The notes beneath the pieces were generated by a model that was not told the DNA's origin, did not search any database, and was given only the letters and a program-made list of their open reading frames with translations. This document shows, one piece after another, positions 9,152 through 20,200 of a stretch of 64,000 nt of DNA. Both the position numbers and the translations under genes were made by a program. This DNA is from Anaeramoeba ignava (lineage: Eukaryota; Metamonada; Anaeramoebidae), in assembly GCA_028826165.1 (NCBI GenBank), contig JAPDFW010000090.1, positions 1 through 64,000 of the forward strand, read 5' to 3'. The first letter of the stretch is position 1. Each line of letters opens with the position of its first letter.

Positions 9152-10924
9152 ATGAATGAAATTATATTTTTTGGTTCAAATGAAGCACCAAAACTTATCA
9201 AAAACAAACCAAATGAAATAACAAAATCAATTCAATTTAAATTTGAAAATGAAAATGAAAATGAAAATGAAAATGAAAAACAAATTAAACAAATTTCATC
9301 AAGTTACTATTCAACAATTTTCCTTTTTAAAAATGGAAAAGCAATAGAATATTTAAATGAAAATGATTCAAATCCTGAAGAAATTCAAATTGAAGAAAAT
9401 ATTCAAAAAGTAACTGTTGGTTTTGAAAATGAAGCTATTTTAACAATAAAAGGAAATGTATTTGCTAAAGGAGAAGATATTAATCCAAAAAATCCAAAAG
9501 AATTTATCAATATTTCATCATTAATTGAAGATACAAATGATAGAATAATTCAAGATGTTGTTTCTGGATACACTTCGATTTACTTATTAACTTCAAATCA
9601 AAATGCTTATGGAATTGGTTCAAATGAATATGGTCAACTTGGTTTTGATTCTGAAACACTTTATAAAACAGAAAAACCAATTTTAATAATGAAAAATGTT
9701 TCTAAAATATTTTCAGGAAATACTTCAAATCATGTTTTTCTTTTAAATTCAAATCAAGAATTATTTGGATGCGGAAATAATTTATTTGGCCAACTCGGAT
9801 TAGGAGAATCAAGAAAAGAATATATCACAAAATTAACCAAAATCCAAAATATTCCAAAAGGTGAAATAATTGATATTCAATCTGGATATTATTATTCAAT
9901 AATGTTGATTGAAGATGGAAATGAAAATCCAAAAAGAAAACTTTATTCATGTGGATATTACGAAGATAATGGACTTGGCAAAGATGAAAATACTTATGAA
10001 TTTACTGAAATCAAATCATCTTTATTTGAAAATGATGATAATAATATTGATTTTTCTGTTGGTTATGCTCATACTTTGATTTTAACTTCCAATTCAAAAT
10101 TAATAGGATTTGGATATAATTATTATGGTCAATTAGGAACTGGAGATACAAAATATCAAAGAATTCCAATTCAAATTAAACTTCCTAAATTAAGATTTAA
10201 TGAAAATATTTCTAATTATCATATTTATTGTGGTTCTTATAAATCATTTCTTTATTATTCTCCTTCTTTTTCTAATCTTGAAGAAGATTTGATAAAATTA
10301 TTTGAAAGAAAAGAATTTTGTGATATTTCATTTAAAACAGAAAATGGAGAAATAATTGAAGCTCATAAATTAATATTGAAATATAGATTAAATCAAAATC
10401 AAAATGAAATTGAAAAACTTAAAGAAATTATTTCAAATAAATCAATTAAAGAATCAAATCAAATATTTGAAATGATTTATTCAAATAATTCCAAAATAAA
10501 TCCAAAATTATATTCTGAAATTAAAGAAATTATAAATTCAAATGAAAAAATTGAAGAAACAATGAAAAGAATTTATTTAAATGAAAATGAAAATGAAAAT
10601 GAAAAAGATTTTATAATTGAAAGAAAAGAAAAACAATATAAATTTCCTAAATTAATATTAATAATGAGAAGTGAATTATATCGAGGAATGTTTTTATCTG
10701 TAACTGAAGATACTTCTAATAAAGTTACAGATTATAGTGAATTAAGTAATAAATCATTTCAAATATTTGAATATTGGATTTATTCAAATCAAATCAAAGA
10801 TGAAATCCAAATTACACAAGAAATAATTGATGAATTAGAAACAGGAATTGATTATTTTCAATTAAATCAAACAAATCCAAATTTATTTGATTTATTAATT
10901 AACAAATTTAATAATCAAAATTAA
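9152..10924 (+). CDS. RCC1-repeat and BTB-domain protein
   Basis: 590 residues, intronless. Residues about 1-370 are RCC1-type propeller repeats: VVSGYTSIYLLTSNQNAYGI.. then NEYGQLG (137-164), FSGNTSNHVFLL..FGCGNNLFGQLGLG (187-218), IQSGYYYSIML..LYSCG (242-268), FSVGYAHTLIL..GFGYNYYGQLGTGD (301-332) and YCGSYKSFLYY (359-369). Residues about 383-590 hold BTB-like segments: FCDISFKTENGEIIEAHKL (389-407) and, after an insert, a second half (KFPKLILIMRSELYRGMF, then FQIFEYWIYS). RCC1-BTB proteins often act as ubiquitin-ligase adaptors or GTPase regulators; the partner cannot be inferred here. The stop codon lies within the first units of an AAAATT array, so the C-terminus may have been set by that array. 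Confidence 0.85.
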   Translation: MNEIIFFGSNEAPKLIKNKPNEITKSIQFKFENENENENENEKQIKQISSSYYSTIFLFKNGKAIEYLNENDSNPEEIQIEENIQKVTVGFENEAILTIKGNVFAKGEDINPKNPKEFINISSLIEDTNDRIIQDVVSGYTSIYLLTSNQNAYGIGSNEYGQLGFDSETLYKTEKPILIMKNVSKIFSGNTSNHVFLLNSNQELFGCGNNLFGQLGLGESRKEYITKLTKIQNIPKGEIIDIQSGYYYSIMLIEDGNENPKRKLYSCGYYEDNGLGKDENTYEFTEIKSSLFENDDNNIDFSVGYAHTLILTSNSKLIGFGYNYYGQLGTGDTKYQRIPIQIKLPKLRFNENISNYHIYCGSYKSFLYYSPSFSNLEEDLIKLFERKEFCDISFKTENGEIIEAHKLILKYRLNQNQNEIEKLKEIISNKSIKESNQIFEMIYSNNSKINPKLYSEIKEIINSNEKIEETMKRIYLNENENENEKDFIIERKEKQYKFPKLILIMRSELYRGMFLSVTEDTSNKVTDYSELSNKSFQIFEYWIYSNQIKDEIQITQEIIDELETGIDYFQLNQTNPNLFDLLINKFNNQN

Positions 10925-11277
10925 AATTAAAATCAAAATTAAAATTAAAATTAAAATTAAAATTAAAATTAAAATTAAAATTAAAATCAAAATTAAAATT
11001 AAAATTAAAATTAAAATTAAAATCAAAATCAAAATTAAAATTAAAATTAAAATTAAAATTTATTTGATTAAAATTAAAATTAAAATTAAAATTAAAATTA
11101 AAATTAAAATCAAAATTAAAATTAAAATTAAAATTAAAATTAAAATTAAAATTAAAATTAAAATTAAAATTAAAATTAAAATTAAAATTAAAATTAAAAT
11201 TAAAATTAAAATTAAAATTAAAATTAAAATTAAAATTAAAATTAAAATTAAAATTAAAATTAAAATTAAAATTAAAA
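10919..11277. repeat. (AAAATT)n hexamer array between convergent genes
   Basis: About 59 near-perfect hexamers with a few AAAATC, overlapping the end of the RCC1-BTB gene and reaching to 45 bp short of the PPT1 stop. Two of its frames are open (K-I and N-F repeats), giving false ORFs on both strands. Confidence 0.9.
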
Positions 11278-11322
11278 AATCGATTCAAAGAAAAACTTCA
11301 TTAATTTTGAAAAAAAAAAAAA

Positions 11323-12996
11323 TCAATTAAGTAATCTTGGAAGTGTGTATTCAATAAAAACATCTTTGCATTTGTCAGTTGGATAATCTTGATGTCGACA
11401 ATCTGTTTTATAAAAATTTAACCGATTATTTTCATCTAAATATCTTAAGCCAAGCCAATCTTCTTTATAAGCAAGAGTTTGATTATAAGGAATAATATTT
11501 TCTCTTTTATCATCATAAAAAGCAAACCAAGCACTTTCTTTTGGATTAACTATTAATTCAAATTAAATCAAAAAGAAATTCAATTATTTCCTTTTTTTTT
11601 TTAAAATTGAGTTGATTTTATTTTTTTCTTTTAAATTTACCAACTTCATCAACAGTTGACATTAATAATGTGAATGAATTTAAACTTTGAATTTTTTGTT
11701 TAATTTTTGGATCTTTTGTTTTTTCTTCATTGTTTAAATATGGGAGAAAGATTGATTTATTAAGATAAACATCATAATTAAGTGTATCTTTCCAATACTA
11801 AATAAATTTAAAACAATTTATTTATAAATTTATTATTAAATTCATTTTTAAATTTATTTTTAAGTAAATTATTAAGTTTATTTTTAAATTTATTTTTAAA
11901 TTTATTTTTAAGTAAATTATTAAATTTATTTATAAATTTATTATTAAATTATTATTAAATTTATTTTTAAGTTATTTTTAAATTCATTTTAAATTCATTT
12001 ATAAATTCATTTTTAAATTATTTTTAAGTTTATTATTAAATATTATTAAATTATTAAATTTACTTGAGCAAATGTAATACTGTTTTGAACTTCTTCAATA
12101 TAACAATCTTCACGAAGAAGTTTATCTAACCAATTCCAATCAACATAAGGAATACCAAAAACACCTTCATGAGGACCAGACCAAGTAATAAAATTATGAA
12201 CAGGAGGATCATTACAATATTCAACATAACCTCTTGTAATTAATGATCCTTGTGAATATCCAATTAAATTAATTTTCGGATATTTTGATAATTCTTGATC
12301 TTCTTTTAATTGATTGCAGAAATCTGTAACCATATCAAACATTTTATTAAACATTGAATCCCAATATCCATTTCCAATCTAAATTTGAATTTTAATTATA
12401 ATTTGAATTTTAATTTTGAATTTGATTTTGAATTTTAATTTTGAATTTGAATTTGAATTTGAATTTGAATTTGAATTTAAATTTGAATTTGAATTTTAAT
12501 TTTAATTTAATTTGATTTTAAATTGAATTGGAATTTGAATTGGAATTTGAATTTGAATTTGAATTTGAATTGGAATTTGAATTTGAATTTGAATTTGAAT
12601 TGGAATTTGAATTGGAATTTTAATTTTGAATTTGAATTTGAATTTAATTTTAATTTAATTTTAAATTTGAATTGGAATTTGAATTTGATTTTAATTTGAA
12701 TTTGAATTTGAATTTAAATTTGAATTTGAATTGGAATTTGAATTGGAATTTGAATTTGAATTGGAATTTGAATGTTTCAGTTTTTTTCTTTATTGGATTT
12801 TTGGTTTAATGAGTTTTACTTCAACATTTTTAACATAAACATCAGGACCAACTAATTCATGAATCCATTCAACAACTTTGTTCATTGTTGAAGCATTTGC
12901 TCCAATTCCATGCATTAAAACAACAGGATAAGGTTGTTCTTGACTGAAAATTATTAATGTCGTTAATATTATTAAAAAAAATTCAATATTTTTCAT
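11323..12996 (-). CDS. PPT1: Palmitoyl-protein thioesterase 1
   Basis: Four exons: 12820-12996, 12064-12378, 11641-11797, 11323-11549. They give 291 residues, close to human PPT1. It removes palmitate from cysteines of proteins in the lysosome. The start has a hydrophobic signal peptide (MKNIEFFLIILTTLIIFS). Then come PVVLMHGIGA (the oxyanion-loop HG), the nucleophile S101 in LIGYSQGS, GPHEGVFGIP, YWKDTLNYDVYLNKSIFL, D214 in STVDEVVNPKESAWF and H269 in DCRHQD, which form the expected Ser-Asp-His order (D214 assigned by alignment from memory). All phases agree across the joins. Introns are 91, 266 and 441 bp; the two longer ones are minisatellites. Sure call. Confidence 0.92.
11798..12063 (-). 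repeat. PPT1 intron 2, TTAAATTTATTTTTAAG minisatellite
   Basis: Imperfect 10-17 bp units of TTTATTTTTAAATT/AAGTAAATTATT on the plus strand. On the sense strand AG and GT are almost absent because AAGT appears there as ACTT. Confidence 0.8.
12379..12819 (-). repeat. PPT1 intron 1, GAATTT/GAATTGG minisatellite
   Basis: Six-base GAATTT units with GAATTGGAATTT variants on the plus strand. The sense strand reads AAATTC/CCAATTC and is G-free apart from the intron ends. Confidence 0.85.
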
Positions 12997-13016
12997 TTAA
13001 AAAATTAATAGAAAAT

Positions 13017-13037
13017 AAAAAAGAAAAAAAATGATCA
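13017..13037 (-). promoter_or_regulatory. TCATTTTTTTTC element upstream of PPT1
   Basis: Sense-strand TCATTTTTTTTCTTTTTTAT about 25-40 bp before the PPT1 ATG, similar to the shared upstream element but with a single TCAT core. Confidence 0.35.
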
Positions 13038-13099
13038 AAAATTTGGTTTTTTTTTTTTAATTAAAAAAATAAAAAACCAAAAATCAACAAAATTAGTCA

Positions 13100-15850
13100 T
13101 TTTTATTCATTTTTTAATAGAATATATTTTAAAATAAAATATAAATAAATTCTAATTTAAATCTATTTAAAATAATGTTAAAAAATTAATAAAATAAAAA
13201 ATGGAATAAAATATTTTAATTAATTTTTAAAATAATTTATAATAAAAATATTAAATTTAAATAATAAATTATTTATATATAATATATTTTAAAATAAAAT
13301 ATAAATAAATTCTAATTTAAATATATTTAAAATAATATTAAAAATTAATAAAATTATTTTAAAAAAATGGAATAAAATATTTTGATTAATTTTTAAAATA
13401 ATTTATAATAAAAATATTAAATCTAAATAATAGATTATTTATATATAATATATTTTAAAATAAAATATAAATAAATTATAATTTAAATATATTTAAAATA
13501 ATATTAAAAATTTAATAAAATAAAAATGGAATAAAATATTTTAATTAATTTTTAAAATAATTTAGAATAAAAATATTAAATTTAAATAATAGATTATTTA
13601 TATATAATATATTTTTAAAATAAAATATAAATAAATTATAATTTAAATATATTTAAAATAATATTAAAAATTAATAAAATAATTTTAAAAAAAATGGAAT
13701 AAAATATTTTAATTAATTTTTAAAATAATTTATAATAAAAATATTAAATTTTAATAATAGATTATTTATATATAATATATTTTAAAATAAAATATAAATA
13801 AATTATAATTCAAATATATTTAAAATAATGTTAAAAATTAATAAAATAAAAATGGAATAAAATATTTTAATTAATTTTTAAAATAATTTATAATAAAAAT
13901 ATTAAATTTTAATAATAAATTATTTATATAAAATATTATTTTAAAATAAAATATAAATAAATTATTATTCAAATCTATTTAAAATAATTTTAAAAATTAA
14001 TAAAATAATTTTAAAAAAAATGGAATAAAATATTTTAATTAATTTTTAAAATAATTTAGAATAAAAATATTAAATTTTAATAATAAATTATTTATATACA
14101 ATATATTTCAAAAATAAAATATAAATAAATTATAATTTAAATATATTTAAAATAAAATTAAAAATTAATAAAATAATTTTAAAAAAAAATGGAATAAAAA
14201 GTTTTAATTAATTTTAAAAAAATAATTTATAATAAAAATATTAAATTTTAATAATAGATTATTTATATATAATATATTTTAAAATAAAATATAAATAAAT
14301 TATTATTCAAATATATTCAAAATAAAATTAAAAATTTAATAAAATAAAAATGGAATAAAATATTTTGATTAATTTTTAAAATAATTTAGAATAAAAATAT
14401 TAAATTTTAATAATAGATTATTTATATATAATATATTTTAAAAATAAAATATAAATAAATTATAATTCAAATATATTTAAAATAAAATTAAAAATTAATA
14501 AAATAAAAATGGAATAAAATATTTTAATTAATTTTTAAAAATAATTTATAATAAAAATATTAAATTTAAATAATAGATTATTTATATATAATATATTTTA
14601 AAATAAAATATAAATAAATTATAATTCAAATATATTTAAAATAAAATTAAAAATTAATAAAATAATTTTAAAAAAAAATGGAATAAAATATTTTAATTAA
14701 TTTTTAAAATAATTTAGAATAAAAATATTAAATTTTAATAATAAATTATTTATATATAATATATTTTAAAAATAAAATATAAATAAATTCTAATTTAAAT
14801 ATATTTAAAATAATATTAAAAATTAATAAAATTATTTTAAAAAAAAATGGAATAAAATATTTTGATTAATTTTTAAAATAATTTATAATAAAAATATTAA
14901 ATCTAAATAATAGATTATTTATATATAATATATTTTAAAATAAAATATAAATAAATTATAATTTAAATATATTTAAAATAATATTAAAAATTTAATAAAA
15001 TAATTTTAAAAAAATGGAATAAAATATTTTGATTAATTTTTAAAATAATTTATAATAAAAATATTAAATATGAATAATAAATTATTTATATATAATATAT
15101 TTTAAAATAAAATATAAATAAATTATAATTCAAATATATTCAAAAATAATATTAAAAAATTAATAAAAAAAATGGAATAAAATATTTTAATTAATTTTTA
15201 AAATAATTTAGAATAAAAATATTAAATTTTAATAATAGATTATTTATATATAATATATTTTAAAATAAAATATAAATAAATTCTAATTTAAATATATTTA
15301 AAATAATATTAAAAATTTAATAAAATAAATTTTAAAAAAAATGGAATAAAATATTTTGATTAATTTTTAAAATAATTTAGAATAAAAATATTAAATTTTA
15401 ATAATAGATTATTTATATATAATATATTTTAAAATAAAATATAAATAAATCATAATTTAAATATATTTAAAATAAAATTAAAAATTAATAAAATAAATTT
15501 TAAAAAAAATGGAATAAAATATTTTAATTAATTTTTAAAATAATTTAGAATAAAAATATTAAATTTAAATAATAGATTATTTATATACAATATATTTTAA
15601 AATAAAATATAAATAAATTATAATTCAAATATATTTAAAATAATGTTAAAAATTAATAAAATAATTTTTAAAAAAAAATGGAATAAAATATTTTAATTAA
15701 TTTTTAAAATAATTTAGAATAAAAATATTAAATTTTAATAATAGATTATTTATATATAATATATTTTAAAATAAAATATAAATAAATTCTAATTTAATAT
15801 TATTTAAAATAATATTAAAAAATTAATAAAATAAAAAATGGTAAAAGTTT
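13100..15850. repeat. ~165-bp tandem satellite, about 17 copies
   Basis: ATGGAATAAAATATTTT recurs at 13201, 13367, 13526, 13694, 13852, 14020 and so on to about 15838, an average period of 165 bp alternating between about 158 and 168 depending on the length of an AATTTTAAAAAA run. It fills the space between the PPT1 start and the membrane-protein gene. No ORF or RNA gene seen. It differs from the 180-bp and 144-bp satellites earlier in the window. Confidence 0.85.
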
Positions 15851-16138
15851 TAATTTGTAAATTTAATTTTTGTAATTTAGGGTTTATTTAGAAATTATTT
15901 AAAAAAAAAATTTTTTTTTTGTTTTTTGTTTTTTTAATTTCATTTTTCTTTTTTTTTTGATTTTAATTTGTTGTTTTTTTTTTTTTTTTATTAATTTTAA
16001 TTTAGAAAAACAAAACGAAAAAAAAATTCAATTTTAATTTTAATTTTAATTATCAATAATAAAAACAAGTAATCTAAAAAAAAATCTAAATTAGTTGATC
16101 TATAAAATAAACAATTGAAAAATTTAAAAATAAATAGA

Positions 16139-17117
16139 ATGTCTTCAGATGAAATTGATTTAGAAAATGTAAAAGAAAAATCAAGTGAAAAATCAAGTGA
16201 AAAATCAAGTGAAAAATCAAGTGAAAAATCAAGTGAAAAATCGAAAGAAAAATCGAAAGAAAAATCAAGATGAAAAATTAAATGAAACATTAAATGAAAC
16301 ATTAAATGAAACATCAAGTGAAAAACCAATTGAAAAATCAAATGATCAATTAACTGAAAAACAAACAGATCAAAAAGATATTAAAGAACATCTTCATTGG
16401 TCATCATGGTTTCTTTTATTTATTTTTATTGAAGTACTTTTCCAGTGTTTAAATCCACTTTTTGACTGGGATATTTGGAAATTTGATTTTTTTGATATTG
16501 TGGACATGCTTGCATCATGTTTCTTGCCTATAACAATGTATTACATATCAAGAAGATCGCGGAAAAATTACGCGCCATTGAGTCAACCACAACTTATAAT
16601 ACTTATAACAGCAATAGCAATTTGGTCAAGTGGATATTCAATGCATTTGACTGGAAATGCAGTTAGTCGACAATTAAAACAACATCATGATCTTGCTGCT
16701 TATGATGTCTCCCATTTCTTTGATGAAATCATGGGCCACATCTTGATTTTTCTTGGCTGGCTTGTTTTTCTTTTGTTTTTAATTCCACTTCGTATGCAAA
16801 CTCATTTCGATCCAAAAACTGCTTCAAAATCTCAAATGACTTATTTAATTCTTATTAATATTTTGACAGCTATTATTTTCACAATTTTAACTTCTGCTGG
16901 CGCTTTAAATGCAAATTTGGGAATCGCTGCTCTTGTAATTTGCTTTCTTGTTCTTTGCTTTCTTCCTTTGTTTATCAAACGATCTTCTCTTTCTGCCAAA
17001 GATTTTCTACTTCAACCTCCAATCTTTTTTTTGGTTGTTTGTTGTTTCTTAACTGTCATAATTCTCATTTGTATTGGTTCAGTTACTCATGATTGGAATA
17101 CTTGGAATACAGTTTAA
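16139..17117 (+). CDS. Polytopic membrane protein with a 1-base frame break
   Basis: The ATG at 16139 opens MSSDEIDLENVKEKSSEKSS and a run of SSEK/KSKE repeats that hits TGA at 16271. One extra A near 16270 (AAGATGAA where the repeat has AAGTGAA) shifts the frame; without it the protein continues to 17117 with about 325 residues. The other frame has no ATG before the break. After a hydrophilic N-terminus come about seven hydrophobic helices (WFLLFIFIEVLFQ; FDIVDMLASCFLPITMYYIS; LIILITAIAIWSSG; ILIFLGWLVFLLFLIPL; MTYLILINILTAIIFTIL; LGIAALVICFLVLCFLPLF; FFLVVCCFLTVIILICIG). GYSMHLTGNAV and, 20 residues on, HFFDEIMGH place His, Asn, Asp and Glu in or near helices, as in some uncharacterised bacterial membrane proteins. 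Family and function unknown. Confidence 0.65.
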
Positions 17118-17291
17118 AATGTTTTTTTTTTCTTTGAATTTTTGAATTTTTGAATTTTTGAATTTTTTTCAAATAAATTCCAAAAACAAAAAAAATATTT
17201 TTCTAATTAAATCTTTCCTTATTTTTATTTTAAAATTCTTATTGAAAAAAAAAAAATTTTATTATTATTAATTGAAAAAAGGATAAATTCT

Positions 17292-20200
17292 TCATTTCTT
17301 CTTTTTTAATGCTTCCACATATTGTTCAGACATGGAATGAATAAAATGAGTCATAAAAACAACATCTTCAATTTTAACGATTGATTCTTCTTGATCCAAA
17401 ACTTGAACTTTAGAATGATCAATTCTTTTTCGATTCACTTCTCCAAATTTTTCATTTAAAATTAAACATAATTGATTTTCAATTGAAGGAAATAAATGGA
17501 TCATTTTTTTGACTTCTGGATCCAATTCAAGAACCTTTTTCCTGCAAAAAACATAAATTCCAAAAATGGATCTTGATAAAATTCTGATCAACTCAGTGAT
17601 ATTAAACAAAGATTTTGATTTTGTTCTAACCAAAGAAACCAAAACAAATTGACTAACTTTTCCACTTAATTCTTCAGTAACAAAAACCTTTGGCTTTCCA
17701 AAAAACGTCAACCAACTGCAACGTTTATCAAGAACTTCCAGAATCAAGTTTTTCTGCGCATAAAATGGAGTTAATATTGTTATTGAATCAACTGGATATC
17801 CAATAAATCTCATAAATTGAAATAAACCAACAACAAATTCAGCTTCTCCCAAATTTTGGTAATTCATTGGTCCAATTTTTTGCTCTCCTTGATTTTCGAA
17901 ATCTTCAACATTTATAATTTGCATATCATAAAGAAATCCAGCATTTGCAAGACTTTTTGGATCGTTATCAATATTATTACTAATATTATTATTAATAGTT
18001 TTTTCATCTGATTTTATTCTTTTTTCTTCTTGTTGATTTTCTTTCTTTTCTTCATTTCTTTCTGATATTTCCTCTGCATTTGCAATAAACTTATATTTCC
18101 ATGAATACAATTTTGAAAGTGGTTTTTTTGAGTTGATTACAGTAAGTTTTTGTGATTGAACACCCAATCTCAACATTCTTTTAAACATTGATTGACCAAA
18201 ATATAAATAAGGAAACATTTTCTTGTGAGAAATCAAAATGGAAGATTCATTTTCATCTCCAATCATAACAACCCTTTTTAGATTGTCTGTTTTCTTCTGC
18301 AATAATAAAAGAATAGCTGTTTCAACATCAAGAAGTCTTCCTGCTTCTTCAATAACCAAAGTATTAAAAGAAATTCCCTTTTCAACCAATTTTTCACAAT
18401 TTGTGATTGCAAATTGAGATGTCATTCCAATTATTTTTGAATGTGTTGACAGTAAATATTGATATCTTGATTCATTTGTTTGGAAAATTTCAAACGGATG
18501 AAGTTTCTTAAGTTCAAAGAAAATATCCTCAATTTGCTTATAAAATCCTTTTGCAATTGAAATATTTTTCTGCAAATCGCTAGTGAATAATGATCTACTT
18601 GATAAATTTTGGAAAACTGTTGAAAAAAATGTTGTAAATGGAAATAATTCATCAAAATTTTCCACTTTTGTTTTTGTTTTAATTTCTTCAAGAAAATTTC
18701 TCCAACTTGGTTTAATAAATGTGGCAAAAAAAGTTTCTGCAACTTCACAACCATAACTTGGATCACCAACATATTTTGTAGTTTTTGCTAGCCTTTCGAC
18801 TTCCTGGAGTAATAGCATTCTACGAATCAAGCATCTGTTAATAATTTGATCAGGGGAAAAGTAATCTGAAGCTATTTTAAAATGAAAAAAATTTTTTTTG
18901 ATTAATTTTTTTGATTAAATTTTTTTTGATTAATTTACTTGTTGAATCAATAATAGGTCCAACTCGCATTAAATCAGTATCATTTATATTTGAATTGGAT
19001 AAATAATTAAAAATCTCTGTCAATCCAGAAGAGGTTTGGCAAACAACAAGTATTCGATCTGTTTGTTTTGAATTTATTGAATAATTATAAAGATTACTAA
19101 TAATTTGTGAAGCAATTGCTGTTTTTCCTGAACGAGGTGCGCCTGAAACAAGTGTTAATCCAATTTGCATTCCATTCAAAATGCACATTGCTTGTTCGTG
19201 ATTATATTGGATTGAATTGTAAGTTGGGATATAAAACAAATGCTTTGGTAAATACACTTCATATTTAATAATTTTTTTATCTTCGTTTTTCTTCCTCTTT
19301 TTTTTGTCTGTTTTCTCTTCATTTTCCATTTTATTATCCACATGAATTTTAACTAAAAACCTTTCATTTTCTGAATAAACTATAACATTTTCTTCTTTGT
19401 TATTTTCAAAATTTTGATCAACTGAATCCACTTTTTGCAATTCATATTCATTTGAATCAAATACTTTCTCCATATGTTCTTTGTTAATAAAAGTATCAAA
19501 TAAATCAACAACAATTTCCTTCCGAGAATCCAAATTTCTGTAGTTTGAAGAACTTGGTTCTCCATATCCAAGCATTAAATCTTTAAACCAAGGAATGACT
19601 TCTTTTTCGTTATTTCGATCCTTTTCAAAATTATTTTTCACAGTTATTCTTTCCTTCATAAATTCTATTGCTTCAAGTGTCTTCTCATCATCTTGAATAA
19701 TTTTTAAATGATCTTCTTTACGCACAATTAAATTAAACTCTGAATAAAATTCATTGATTTGTGATGGATTTTTTTGATCTTTATTTCCCATCTTTTCATA
19801 ATCTTCAAAAAATTGAACTGGATTGAATCTAATCTTCATTATTCTTTTATTTCCTCTGAATCTTCTTCTGTTTGTTTTAATTCCTGAAAATATATTTTGG
19901 TTTTGATACAAAATATTTTGTTCAATTTCAATTTGATTTTCATTTTCATTTAAATTTTCATTTTCATTTTCATTTTCATTTTCATTTTCGTTTAAATTTT
20001 CATTTTCATTTTCGTTTAAATTTTCATTTTCGTTTAAATTTTCATTTAAATTTTCATTCTTTTTTAAATTTGAATTTCTTTGATCAGTAATATCAATAAA
20101 ATGACATCCTCGAATTCTTGAAATTTTGAATTTTTTTTGATTATTCTTTTCATTATGTTCAATTTTCACAAGATATAAAACTTCATTTTGAGGAAGATTT

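Noticed and set aside
12790-12819. Continuation of PPT1 exon 1 as VKLIKPKIQ to a stop
   Set aside because: Splicing at GTAAAA (12819) joins exon 1 in phase to IGNGYWDSM, restoring PPT1 similarity; the extra residues are intron.
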